DNA of 64,000 nucleotides, taken from positions 125,661 to 189,660 of the forward strand of contig NZ_KB895417.1 in NCBI RefSeq assembly GCF_000374845.1, in the 5' to 3' direction. Positions 35,241 to 45,100 of the stretch are shown here, piece after piece. The stretch's first letter is position 1; the number at the start of each line of letters is the position of its first letter. Position numbers and translations under genes: made by a program. This DNA comes from Paenibacillus terrigena DSM 21567. GTDB lineage: Bacteria > Bacillota > Bacilli > Paenibacillales > Paenibacillaceae. The notes under the pieces were generated by a model. That model made no database searches. It saw nothing but the letters and a program-made list of their open reading frames with translations, and was not told where the DNA came from.

Positions 35241-37597
35241 TGCGATTATTTCGTTCGAAGAAATTACTGCTATCGGTGACTGCATGCATCATATCTGTAT
35301 TAACGATTGTCGGGTTTATTTTCGCAGCATCGGGCTCAGATTCGCAATCTAAGCAACAATCGGCTGAACAGTCTAGCGAGCCATCAACAGCGCAACAAGC
35401 GAAGGTGAAGCCGGCCAGCGTGAAGGTCGCCGCTGCTGGTACCCCAGTTGCGAGTGGGTTGCCAGATGAACGTACATTCAAGCCCTTGGTAGAGAATCAG
35501 CGATTACAGTTAAAGGTCGATGCGAGTACAGGCCATTTCCTCGTGGTGAATAAGCAGACGGGAGATGTATGGCGTTCCTTCCCGAATCCGAAGAATTGGA
35601 AGGAAAAGTCTAACACGGCAGCCTGGAAGGACCATCTCGCATCGCCCTTCATGTTCCGTTATGTTGAATTCAATATTCGGAAAGACTTGCTCAAAGAGTC
35701 GAACCTCATTGCACAGAAGGGAACGGTCTCGCAATTTGAGGTGACAGAGCACGGCTTCAAAATTCAATATGAGCTCCCAGAGCTTGGCTTCTCGATTCCC
35801 GTGGAAGTCACCCTCGGAGATGATTTTGTTGAGACGAAGGTGCTATCCGAAGGATTGAAGGACGAGAGGGTATACACCGCGGAAGAATTGAAGACGAAGA
35901 AAAAAGATCCGCTGGCTAGGCTCGTATCGATTCGTCTCTTCCCTTTCCTTGGGGCGCAGACTTCGGATGAGGAGGATGGGTTTCTGCTCATTCCAGATGG
36001 CTCAGGAGCTTTAATCGATTTCAAGAAATATCGTGCAGGCACCCAGAACTTGTACACGGAACGCGTATATGGCGATGACTGGGCATATAGCAACCGCAAT
36101 ATCATGTCCGAACGCAAAGCGATCAAAATGCCGGTCTTCGGCATCAAGTCAGCGAACCAGGCGATGGTTGGTGTCATCCGTGAAGGGGACGACTATGCGA
36201 ACGTTGTCGCTGCGCCTTCCGGGTCATTCAGTCAATACAATTGGGCGACGGCAGAATTCGAATATCGCTTCAAGTTCTTCCAACCAACCGATACGAAGAA
36301 GAAGAACGGTTATCTGATGTACAGCAAAGAAATAACGAAGTCTGATCGTTCTGTCAGGTATTACTTTATCGATCAGCCTGAGGTTGATTATGCGCAGATG
36401 GCAGATCGGTATCGTCAATATTTGATCGATGAACAGGGACTGAAGCCGCTTCAAGGCAAGAATGCAGACATGAAGCTTCAGCTCCATGTCCTAGGGGCTG
36501 ACACGGAGATAGGCTTCTTATGGGACTCCTACCTGCCTCTTACGACAACCGCAGAGGCCAAAGAAATTGTGCAGGAGCTCGGTGCACTCGGCGTCGATGA
36601 CATGTCCATTACTTACTTGGGCTGGCAGAATGGCGGGTTTAGCAAATTCGGAGGGGCGTTCCCGGTCGGTTCGAAGATTGGCGGGAATGAAGGCATGCAG
36701 CAATTCATTGATTTTGCCCATACGAGCGGGTTTCCGGTTTATTTGGACGCCTCATCGTATACGTTCAACAATACCGGCAAAGACGGCTTTCGCGTGAAGC
36801 GGGATGGACTTCGGGACCTTGGTTCATCCGTCATCGAATTCAATTCTTGGGATGATCAGCGTACGACGTTCGTCAGTCCGAAATTCATGCAGAAGGTGAT
36901 ACAGGATGATTTGCAGGACGCGAAAGATCTGATGGTGGACGGTTATATGTACGGTCAAGGGGTCGGCAATCAGTTAAATACCGACTATAACGAGAATCAC
37001 AAGGTATCAAGAGAGGAATCGATGCACATTCAGCAGGAGATCATGAATCAGACGAAGCAGTCGCTCGGGAACGTGCAAGTCGCGGATGGGAATTTGTATA
37101 CCTTGCCGTATGTGAATCATATGCACAATATGTTCGCGAGTAACTCTTATGATCTGTTCGTGGATCGCGCGATTCCTTTTGCACAGATGGTTCTGCATGG
37201 TCTCGTTACTTACTCATTTGACTATGCCAATTTAAGTGATGATTATGAGGAGAGTTTCTTGAAAGGAATCGAGTACGGGGCGGTGCCATCTTACATCGTC
37301 ACGTATGCCAAACCGCAGGAGCTGCTCAAGTCCCTTCATTTGGATCGATTCTACAGCACGTATTATAAAGATTGGATTCAAGAAATCGTATCGCAATATC
37401 AGCGTTATACGGAAGCGCTGGGTGATGTCCAAGGCGAGTTCATCGTGAATCATCGCGAGTTAGCGCATGGGGTGTTTGAGACGACATACGCGCATGGCAA
37501 GCGCATTATTGTCAACTACAATGAGACGCCGTACAACCTGGACACACAGCATGTGGTGAAGGCGAGAGACTTTATTGTTATTAAGGGAGGTGCGTGA
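35240..37597 (+). CDS. DUF5696-type membrane-anchored protein, possible TIM-barrel glycosidase
   Basis: 785 residues from ATG 35240 (a GTG at 35237 is also in frame; AGGAGGT lies just upstream). An N-terminal membrane helix (about 9-31, no lipobox) and a Ser/Gln-rich linker anchor it outside the cell. A beta-rich domain (80-380) is followed by a probable TIM barrel (410-700) with DDMSITYLGWQNGGFS, FPVYLDASSYTF and YDLFVDRAIPFAQMVLHG. It resembles proteins annotated DUF5696. Acidic residues in barrel strands are compatible with glycoside hydrolase activity, but no catalytic pair can be proven by eye. It sits between the two halves of the transport operon. Confidence 0.75.
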   Translation: MRLFRSKKLLLSVTACIISVLTIVGFIFAASGSDSQSKQQSAEQSSEPSTAQQAKVKPASVKVAAAGTPVASGLPDERTFKPLVENQRLQLKVDASTGHFLVVNKQTGDVWRSFPNPKNWKEKSNTAAWKDHLASPFMFRYVEFNIRKDLLKESNLIAQKGTVSQFEVTEHGFKIQYELPELGFSIPVEVTLGDDFVETKVLSEGLKDERVYTAEELKTKKKDPLARLVSIRLFPFLGAQTSDEEDGFLLIPDGSGALIDFKKYRAGTQNLYTERVYGDDWAYSNRNIMSERKAIKMPVFGIKSANQAMVGVIREGDDYANVVAAPSGSFSQYNWATAEFEYRFKFFQPTDTKKKNGYLMYSKEITKSDRSVRYYFIDQPEVDYAQMADRYRQYLIDEQGLKPLQGKNADMKLQLHVLGADTEIGFLWDSYLPLTTTAEAKEIVQELGALGVDDMSITYLGWQNGGFSKFGGAFPVGSKIGGNEGMQQFIDFAHTSGFPVYLDASSYTFNNTGKDGFRVKRDGLRDLGSSVIEFNSWDDQRTTFVSPKFMQKVIQDDLQDAKDLMVDGYMYGQGVGNQLNTDYNENHKVSREESMHIQQEIMNQTKQSLGNVQVADGNLYTLPYVNHMHNMFASNSYDLFVDRAIPFAQMVLHGLVTYSFDYANLSDDYEESFLKGIEYGAVPSYIVTYAKPQELLKSLHLDRFYSTYYKDWIQEIVSQYQRYTEALGDVQGEFIVNHRELAHGVFETTYAHGKRIIVNYNETPYNLDTQHVVKARDFIVIKGGA

Positions 37598-37601
37598 TGG
37601 A

Positions 37602-38471
37602 ATGAGTCGAAAACGCGTGCTTACCGCTCGGTCTTTACGGAGGCTCGAAGGGACGCTGTTTATAGCCCCTTGGGTGATTGGATTTATCGCGTTCTTAGGG
37701 TTTCCGCTTCTTTTCTCGTTGTACATGAGCTTTCATACAGTTAAGATTCTACCGAATAAGGTCGCCTATGATTTTGTCGGTCTGAAATTCTACCGCGAGA
37801 TTATCCTGAACAGTTCCGCGCTTTATGATAAGTTGATCCCTTATTTTCAAGAAGTAGTGCTTATGGTACCGGTGATTGTTATTTTTGCACTGATGATCTC
37901 GATTCTACTCAATCAGAAGCTGTACGGTAGATTCCTGTTCCGCGCAATTTTCTTCCTGCCAGTAATCTTCTCGACCGGCGCGGTACTGCTGCAGTTTATT
38001 AACCAGGGGGAGGGGAACCTCGGGTTCCTGGAGCGGTTCGAACTTGGCGGCTATCTCGATACCTTCCTCGGGGACAGCTCTTGGGCGAAGCCGGTGAAGG
38101 AGGTTCTGAATCACTTTGTACTCGTCTTGTGGTACTCGGGAGTTCAGATTCTGATCTTCCTCGCCGGGCTGCAGACCATCTCCACCTCGGCGTATGAATC
38201 GGCACGAATTGACGGGGCAACCCCGTGGGAAGTCTTCTGGAAAATTACGCTTCCTGCGATGTCGCCGTTTATTCTGCTTAACTTGATCTATACCGTGGTC
38301 GACATGTTCACCTTCCCATCCAATCCGGTCATTGAGCTGGTGAACACAGGGAATTACGGGTTTAACAGCGCACTGGCCTGGATCTATTTCTTCATTATCA
38401 TCATTTTCTTGGGGCTTGTGATATTGATCTATTCGATCATGAATCGTAGACATGCTAAAAATTACGTCTAG
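37602..38471 (+). CDS. Sugar ABC transporter permease, pair 2 first subunit
   Basis: 289 residues from ATG 37602, 11 nt after AGGGAGG; an upstream in-frame start would lie inside the previous gene. Six membrane segments and the EAA loop YESARIDGATPWEVFWKITL are present. It is a MalF/LacF-type permease but clearly different in sequence from the one at 31195, so pair 2 is not a recent copy of pair 1. Confidence 0.93.
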   Translation: MSRKRVLTARSLRRLEGTLFIAPWVIGFIAFLGFPLLFSLYMSFHTVKILPNKVAYDFVGLKFYREIILNSSALYDKLIPYFQEVVLMVPVIVIFALMISILLNQKLYGRFLFRAIFFLPVIFSTGAVLLQFINQGEGNLGFLERFELGGYLDTFLGDSSWAKPVKEVLNHFVLVLWYSGVQILIFLAGLQTISTSAYESARIDGATPWEVFWKITLPAMSPFILLNLIYTVVDMFTFPSNPVIELVNTGNYGFNSALAWIYFFIIIIFLGLVILIYSIMNRRHAKNYV

Positions 38472-38488
38472 AGGGGAGGGAATCGCAG

Positions 38489-39451
38489 ATGCGGACCATA
38501 TTATCCGATGTGAAGGGTCGTCGATTTCTAACAAAGCGACGGATCAGGCAAGCACGTAATTTGGTGCTCGGGAAAGAGATTAACCAAGGGCTTGTATTTA
38601 AGCTGATCTTGTACGCAGTCCTTATCATTACTTCATATATTTACATGAATCCGATGCTGAAGATGCTCGTGAAGATGGTCATGAATGTGAAGGATCTCGT
38701 AGATCCGACAGTAACATGGGTGCCATCCTCCATTTATTTGGGTCATGTGGCAGAGGCGTGGAAGCTGCTGAATTATGAGAATTCATTAATGATCAGCTTG
38801 TTCATCGCCGTGAGTGTAGCCGTGTTACATTGTATCTCCTGCGGATTGGCGGGATATGCGCTCGCTCGATTAGATGTACCGTTCAAACGAACGATCTTCT
38901 TCCTATTGATGCTTGCGTTCATTATTCCACCGCAGGTTATCATTCTGCCGACGATTATGGTCTATACCAAATTAGGCTTAAACGGTCATCTCATTACACT
39001 GATTTTACCGTCAATCTTCGGGTTTGGGGTCAAAGGCGCCTTGTTCGTCGTCATCTTCAGACAGTTCTTCATGACGCATTCGAAATCGCTTGAAGAGGCT
39101 GCGAGAATTGACGGGGCGACGGCGCTAAAATTCTACTTCCGCGTGATGTTCCCGCTCGCAAGACCAGCGATCTTGGTCGTCTTCCTGTTCTCCTTCGTGT
39201 GGACGTGGAATGACACCTATTATCCGCGGATGTTCCTCAGTCCGACCGGCGATATGCCGCTTGCGATGAAGATGACCTTCATCGATACAGCCTTGGGGCA
39301 ATTTATTCAGAACGGGGGATTCCCGGAATATATGGCGGAGCCGATTAAGATGGGTGCTAGTTTCTTGACGATCCTGCCGCCCGTGCTGATCTATTTATTC
39401 GCACAGCGTTATTTTATCGAAAGTGTGGAAAGAACGGGCTTGGTCGAATAG
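38489..39451 (+). CDS. Sugar ABC transporter permease, pair 2 second subunit
   Basis: 320 residues, with a basic 35-residue N-terminal extension before the first membrane segment. The EAA loop LEEAARIDGATALKFYFRVM is typical of MalG-type subunits, and the C-terminus QRYFIESVERTGLVE is a family hallmark. It is the last gene of the 12.3-kb operon; a terminator follows 18 nt after the stop. Confidence 0.93.
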   Translation: MRTILSDVKGRRFLTKRRIRQARNLVLGKEINQGLVFKLILYAVLIITSYIYMNPMLKMLVKMVMNVKDLVDPTVTWVPSSIYLGHVAEAWKLLNYENSLMISLFIAVSVAVLHCISCGLAGYALARLDVPFKRTIFFLLMLAFIIPPQVIILPTIMVYTKLGLNGHLITLILPSIFGFGVKGALFVVIFRQFFMTHSKSLEEAARIDGATALKFYFRVMFPLARPAILVVFLFSFVWTWNDTYYPRMFLSPTGDMPLAMKMTFIDTALGQFIQNGGFPEYMAEPIKMGASFLTILPPVLIYLFAQRYFIESVERTGLVE

Positions 39452-39468
39452 AAGAATCCGAGCGTAAG

Positions 39469-39502
39469 CCTCAGCAATATTCACCACGTTGCTGGGGTTT
39501 TT
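39469..39502 (+). terminator. Intrinsic terminator ending the two-permease operon
   Basis: CCTCAGCAA (39469-39477) pairs with TTGCTGGGG (39489-39497) with one G-U pair and is followed by TTTTT. No other terminator is seen from 27107 to here, supporting a single transcript. Confidence 0.85.
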
Positions 39503-39536
39503 CTCTCGAATCAAGTAGAGAAAGGAATGACACTTC

Positions 39537-40424
39537 ATGCTGGATCAGCTGCCTAGCCTTAGTCCAGAAGAGACACTTCCATTGCTGCGTAATCAATTCT
39601 ATTATCCGCCTTATATTACACTCGCTCGGATGTTCAAGTCTCCGAAGAGCTGGTTCATGGCACCCCAAGGGTTTAAGCAGTACCAGCTTCTGTACGGTGT
39701 TGCGGGGATGGCGGAGAATATCGTGGACGGTAACACCTATGTGATGCGAAAAGGGGATGTCTATCTCATTCCGCCGAATGCGATTCTTTCACAGCATCCT
39801 TGCCCAGCGGACCCGTTTACCGGGATAACTGTCACCTTTCATTTTGGACGATGGGAGTCGCCGCTGGAGACCATTCTGGGTAGAGGCCCTTATCTGGGCA
39901 ATGATGAGAACGGGTCTCTGCATGGGATGTTCATATCACTCATTCATGCGATTAAGAAGCATCACCTGTCCAGCAATATGCTGGCGCAAGGGCTGCTGCT
40001 TCAAATCATCTATCAATTCGCTCAGAATCGTCCTGCGCTCGAAGCGCCAACCGCAAGTACGACGAAAGTGAATGCGAAGATGGTGCAAATCTGCAATTAT
40101 ATGAAAGAAAATTATCGGCAGGCGATTCGGTTGGATACATTAAGTGCGATCACGGGACTTAGCAGGAACTATATCATTCGTCAATTTCGCAAATGTTACG
40201 GCTCCACGCCAGCGGATTATCTCGCTTCGATCCGCATCGAGAAGGCCAAACAGTTAGCGATCCAGACGGATCTAACCATCACCGAGATTGCCAATCTAGT
40301 CGGCTATGCGGACCTGCATTCGTTCAGTCGCATGTTCAAGAAGCGGATGCAGATGAGTCTAAGTCAATTTAATGCCACGGTCATTTCGTCCTTGGATCTT
40401 GAATCTCCGGTGGAGAAATCGTAG
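39537..40424 (+). CDS. AraC-family transcriptional regulator
   Basis: 295 residues. The N-terminal half (1-165) looks like a cupin-type AraC ligand-binding domain (YVMRKGDVYLIPPNA is the typical strand pair). The C-terminal 100 residues are a double helix-turn-helix: AIRLDTLSAITGLSRNYIIR and TITEIANLVGYADLHSFSRM. There is no receiver domain, so it should respond directly to a small ligand, probably a sugar. It follows the two-permease operon in the same direction and is the best local candidate to regulate it. Confidence 0.92.
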   Translation: MLDQLPSLSPEETLPLLRNQFYYPPYITLARMFKSPKSWFMAPQGFKQYQLLYGVAGMAENIVDGNTYVMRKGDVYLIPPNAILSQHPCPADPFTGITVTFHFGRWESPLETILGRGPYLGNDENGSLHGMFISLIHAIKKHHLSSNMLAQGLLLQIIYQFAQNRPALEAPTASTTKVNAKMVQICNYMKENYRQAIRLDTLSAITGLSRNYIIRQFRKCYGSTPADYLASIRIEKAKQLAIQTDLTITEIANLVGYADLHSFSRMFKKRMQMSLSQFNATVISSLDLESPVEKS

Positions 40425-40473
40425 AGAGGTTCAGAAACATCACCGCATCTGTGCCGCATATGCTATATTTGGA

Positions 40474-40502
40474 TTGACATGGAAGATTCAGGAACCTATC
40501 AA
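40474..40502 (+). promoter_or_regulatory. Promoter of the metallophosphoesterase gene
   Basis: A perfect TTGACA (40474-40479), 17-nt spacer, then TATCAA (40497-40502). It is about 50 nt before the start codon. Confidence 0.65.
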
Positions 40503-40551
40503 TATGCAGCTGTCTATCGGTGAGGATAGGCTGACAAAGGGGAATCGAAAG

Positions 40552-41529
40552 ATGAAGAAACAACTCAAGTTTCGTGAAGATAGTTCGTTTGTCATTGTGC
40601 AATTTTCGGATGTGGAAATTCTAGATGAATTTGATTATGACCCGGAGACACCTCTCTATGATGCCAAGACGAAAGCTTTAATGGAGCGTGTCATGGATGC
40701 AGAGAAGCCGGACCTTGTCGTATTCGCTGGGGATGTGGTGGCGAGCAACCGGGCAAGAGATCCGCTCGAATCGTTCCGCCGTGCGGTTGAAGCTGTAGAA
40801 GCGCGCGGGATTCCGTGGGCCGCGGTGTTCGGCAATCATGATTCGGAAGGCGTAGTGCCTCGGAAGCAAATGCATGACCTGCAATTGCAGTATGCGCACA
40901 ACGTAGCGGAAGAAGATCCTGAAGGTGTAGAGGGTGCAGGGAACTTCGTCGTTCACGTGACAGATGAAGATGATCATACAGCAGCGGCGCTCTATTTCTT
41001 CGATAGCGGTGACTATGCTCAGCAAGGCCATCGGGTTGGCGGTTACGACTGGATCCGTCGAAGCCAAATCGATTGGTACACCGGCAGATCAAGTGAGCTG
41101 ACCGCACGGAACGGCGGCGAACCGCTGCCTGCCCTTGCGTTCTTCCATATTCCGCTCCCGGAATACAACGACCTGTGGGATTTCCATACCTGCTATGGAC
41201 ATCGATTCGATAACTGGTGCTCGGCACCGAATATCAATTCGGGCATGTTCTCTGCGATGGTCGATATGGGCGATGTGATGGGGACATTCGTAGGTCACGA
41301 TCATGGCAATGATTTCTGGGGAGAACTGCACGGGATTCGTCTTTGTTACGGCCGTTCGACACGCTATGTGAGTTTCGTGGACGGGGTGCGTCATGACCTC
41401 GTGCCGACAGGCGCACGTGTGATTCGACTGAAGCAAGGCGAGAAGCAGTTCGAGACTTGGATTCGCCAGACGGATGGCAGCGTGGTGCATGAGCAGCCGG
41501 AGCATAAGCCGGAGGGTCGGAAGGTGTAA
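40552..41529 (+). CDS. Calcineurin-like metallophosphoesterase with altered first motif
   Basis: 325 residues from ATG 40552 behind AAAGGGGA; the open frame runs further upstream without a ribosome site. Metal-binding motifs in order are FSDVEI (residues 18-23), FAGDVV, VFGNHDSEG, FFHIPLPEY and FVGHDHGND. The first motif is normally D-x-H; here His is replaced by Glu22, an unusual change at a metal ligand. The protein resembles the purple-acid-phosphatase-like group of this superfamily. No signal peptide is present, so it is cytoplasmic. A phosphodiester or phosphomonoester substrate is expected but not known. It has its own promoter and a strong terminator. Confidence 0.88.
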   Translation: MKKQLKFREDSSFVIVQFSDVEILDEFDYDPETPLYDAKTKALMERVMDAEKPDLVVFAGDVVASNRARDPLESFRRAVEAVEARGIPWAAVFGNHDSEGVVPRKQMHDLQLQYAHNVAEEDPEGVEGAGNFVVHVTDEDDHTAAALYFFDSGDYAQQGHRVGGYDWIRRSQIDWYTGRSSELTARNGGEPLPALAFFHIPLPEYNDLWDFHTCYGHRFDNWCSAPNINSGMFSAMVDMGDVMGTFVGHDHGNDFWGELHGIRLCYGRSTRYVSFVDGVRHDLVPTGARVIRLKQGEKQFETWIRQTDGSVVHEQPEHKPEGRKV

Positions 41530-41534
41530 AGAGA

Positions 41535-41572
41535 TAAAAGCGCAAACGCCGTAAACGGCATTTGCGCTTTTA
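41535..41572. terminator. Strong terminator, probably bidirectional
   Basis: An 18-bp stem (TAAAAGCGCAAACGCCGT with its complement, one G-U) has a 2-nt loop. The A and T flanks allow function on both strands, serving the phosphoesterase and the minus-strand gene remnant that converges on it. Confidence 0.92.
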
Positions 41573-41581
41573 TTTGTAGAT

Positions 41582-41888
41582 TCATCGCGTTCGTTCGAGG
41601 TTAAGGAAGAAATCCGTTACACTCAAAAGATATACTACGCTTAGTATGGATAATAATAACCAATCTAATAGAATAACCCAGATCGGGATGTAGCGATGGA
41701 GTCTGAACAGGAATGAACAAAACGAACCGATTAGAAAGACCAAAATAGGAATGCTAACGAGACCCTCAGGGAGAATAAATCCTCCTAACCAAAACTTTGG
41801 ATAGCAGAAGAACAAGAGATTAATAAATATAAATGGGATTAAGAGATTTAAGCTGATATATAACGTTAGTCGTTGTGCTGTTACTCAC
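41582..41888 (-). pseudogene. Small membrane protein gene with a probable frameshift near its start
   Basis: A good ribosome site (AAGGAG, complement of 41898-41903) is 9 nt before a GTG at 41888. That frame begins MSNSTTTNVIYQ and stops after 22 codons. Shifting by one base near the start gives an uninterrupted hydrophobic protein of about 100 residues with sensible sequence (AQRLTLYISLNLLIPF, then three more membrane segments) down to 41582. The second frame has no ATG or GTG of its own, only TTG 41815. This looks like a one-base insertion or a sequence error in a real three- or four-helix protein. No function is known. Confidence 0.5.
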
Positions 41889-42009
41889 GATCGTCGACTC
41901 CTTATGCAATGGGATATGACGAAGAACATTCGACAGCGAGATGGTATTTCCTTTTTATGGATGGAACTTGTCGTGGATTAACAGAGATTTCTAAGAACCT
42001 TAGGAACCT

Positions 42010-42039
42010 TTGTCGAATGTATTGCGAAGTGCATATAGA
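42010..42039 (+). promoter_or_regulatory. Candidate promoter for the PL8 leader
   Basis: TTGTCG (42010-42015) and TATAGA (42034-42039) are 18 nt apart, each matching four of six consensus bases. Transcription would start near 42046, just before the structured leader. Confidence 0.4.
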
Positions 42040-42045
42040 TCATCT

Positions 42046-42132
42046 ATGTTAGGGGTAGAATCAAGCCCTAAGCGTGTTACTGCATGCAGGCATGAGCTTT
42101 AAGAGGCAACTCTTCTTGCGCATGTCTTTTTT
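42046..42132 (+). ncRNA. Structured leader or small RNA ending in an intrinsic terminator
   Basis: Elements in order: hairpin TTAGGG/CCCTAA (42049-42071), the self-complementary CTGCATGCAG (42080-42089), then a terminator (GGCATG with CATGTC and AAGAG with CTCTT) followed by TCTTTTTT. No plus-strand gene lies between this and the terminator at 41572, so the terminator must act on a transcript that starts here, 48 nt before the PL8 start codon. CATGC segments could pair in alternative ways, as in attenuators. I recognise no known riboswitch class. Confidence 0.5.
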
Positions 42133-42179
42133 GTGTTGTCTCGTATCAATATTTTAGCCAATGAATAGGAGGTCTACAT

Positions 42180-45100
42180 GTGAACTGGCGACGGAGTCTG
42201 TTACTTGGATTGACAGCAAGTCTAATGTGTTCCATGCTGCCGATTACCCCTTCGATGACGGCATACGGTGCGGTAAGTGGTGGCAGAACGATCAACATGG
42301 CGGAGGGAAAAACAGCGGTATCCTCTTCGGTCGAGGGGACGACGACATTTTACACTGCAAATGCATTTGATGGCAGCATGGTTACACGTTGGTCGAGCAA
42401 TCGGACGGATGCGGAATGGATTTACGTGGACTTAGGCAAGTCGATGTCGATTAACACGGTGAAGTTATTTTGGGAGGCTGCATATGGAAGCGGATACAAA
42501 ATTCAAGTCTCGGACGATGGCGGGACGTGGAAGGATGTATTCGTGACCTCGACAGGTGACGGGGGAACAGATGAAATCACGTTCGAGACAGAGAATGCGA
42601 GGTATGTCCGAATGCTCGGAACGAAGCGGGCGACGCAATACGGATACTCACTCCTCGAATTCGAGGTTTACGGTCCTTCGCCTTTAACGATTGCATTAAG
42701 CCAAGAAGGTTGGAGTGATCAGGAAGTGACCTTTACGCTGCAAGTTGACCCTGCTGCGGAAGGGAATATCCGTGAGCTGCTCTATAAACTGAAGAAGGAC
42801 GGTACTTGGCAAAAATATACCGGTTCCGTCACTGTTCGGGAGCAAGGCGAGACGGATGTGTATGCGAAGATTATGGGTGTCGATGGGAATGAAAGTCCGG
42901 AAGTCAAAGCAACGATTCGCATCGATACGATGTTCCCGGTGCTGCTCGCCAAGTGGCGCAATAAATTGACGGGAGGATCGGCTTTTGATCCGGCGGATCA
43001 AGATATCGCGGCAACGCTTCGTGCGCTGGAGTCGAGGGTGAAGAACCCCGATACGACGGGCTATTGGGATACGCTGAATAAGGCGGCGAACCGTACGTAT
43101 TTGTGGAGCGATCTGAATGCTCCGTCTTCGCAAGCACAATATTCGGCTGATATTACGGCAGGCTACAATCGATTGAAAGACATGGCGCTCGCCTATGCGA
43201 CGGTTGGTTCCAAGTATTATCAAGATCCACTTCTTCGTAAAGATATTCTTGATGCGCTCGATTGGCTGTATGCTCAGCGATACAACGAGAAAGCAACCGA
43301 ACGGGGCAATTGGTGGGACTGGGAGATTGGCTCGCCAATGACCTTGAACGATCTCATGGCCTTGATGTATAGCGATTTAACCGAGACGCAGCTAGCGAAT
43401 TATATCCAAGCCATCGATAAATTTGTGTTCGATCCGACGAAACGGACGAATTCCCCGACATTAATCGAGACCGGCGCGAACCGCGTAGATAAGTCACTTA
43501 TTGTTGCACTGCGTGGCATCATTGGCAAAAATGGCACCAAAGTCGCGCAAGGCCGTGACGCCCTCTCGCAAGTATTCGCCTATGTGACCTCGGGAGATGG
43601 GTTCTATAAGGACGGTTCCTTCATTCAGCATTCCAATATCGCCTACACCGGCAGCTATGGGTACGTGCTCATCGATCATCTAGCGGATCTGCTCGTGCTT
43701 TTGAAAGGTTCGAGCTGGGAAGTGACCGATCCAGGGACGAGTAATATTTACCGCTGGATTCAAGATTCTTTCGAGCCGGTGATTTACAAAGGTGTCATGA
43801 TGGACATGGTACGCGGCAGAGCGATCTCGAGAAAAGCTTGGCAGGACGATACGATCGGGCAAGCGGCGGTCGTTATTTTGCTCCGATTATCTCAGGCTGC
43901 ACCAGCGGAGGAAGGGGCTAAGATCCAGCGTATGGCAAAATATTGGATCGAGTCTAGTAAATCTGGATCTTCGTTTACAGCAGGACTCCCAATTTCGGAT
44001 ATGCAGCTCGTCAAATCTCTCTTGCAAGATACGAGCGTTACGCCAAAAGAGGAGCTTGTCCTGCATAAGCAGTTCCCAGCGATGGATCGGGCGGTACACT
44101 TGCGTCCAGGGTTTGGATTCGGCATCAGTCTTACTTCGAAGCGTATCGCGAATTATGAGACGGGGAACAGTGAGAACCTGAAAGCTTGGTATACAGGCGA
44201 TGGCATGACCTATCTATACAATCAAGATCTAGCGCAGTTCAATGATGACTTCTGGCCGACGGTGGATTCGTATCGGTTGCCTGGAGTAACCTCAGACGGG
44301 AAGACGCGAACGAGCGGTACGAATGATCGGACTTGGGTAGGCGGATCGTCATTGGAAGGAAAATACGGAGCGGTTGGGATGGATGTGGCTCCACGGGGCA
44401 GTACACTCCGGGGCAAAAAATCTTGGTTCATGTTCGATGACGAGATTGTAGCGCTTGGCGCAGGGATTCAGGCGACCGATGGGAGTACCGTCGAGACGAT
44501 CGTGGAGAATCGCAAACTAAATGCTAGCGGGGACAACGCGTTGACGATCAACGGGGTATCGAAATCGGCGGCGCTAGGCTGGAAAGAGACTGTTCTCGGC
44601 GTTCACTGGGCGCATTTACAAGGGAATGTGGCAGGCTCTGATATCGGGTACTATTTTCCACAAGCAACGGATGTTGTAGGTTCACGGGAAGCACGCACAA
44701 ATGCGTGGTCCGATATTAATCAGAAGCTCGAATTTACGGATACGGAATCCATAACGCGCAATTATCTCTCACTGGCTGTTGGCCATGGGACGAACCCGAC
44801 GGATGCATCTTATGCCTATACATTGCTTCCGAATAAGAATACCCAAGAGACACAGCATTATAGCGAGAATCCCGATATTCGCGTGCTCAGTAACACCGGG
44901 GATCTTCAAGCGGTGGAAGAGACGAAGCTCGGCGTGACGGCAATGAATTTCTGGAAAGCAGGGACATCGGGTGAGCTGACGGCATCAAGCCCAGCTTCGG
45001 TTATGCTCCGCAAGGAAGGCAGCACGTGGAGCGTCGGTATCTCTGACCCAACACAGACGCAGTCGAAGATCACGCTGGAATGGAATCGCTCGGACCTTAC

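Noticed and set aside
42046-42132. Known riboswitch before the PL8 gene
   Set aside because: The core motifs of the TPP, purine, c-di-GMP-I, preQ1 and fluoride classes that I can recall are absent; only generic hairpins and a terminator are seen.
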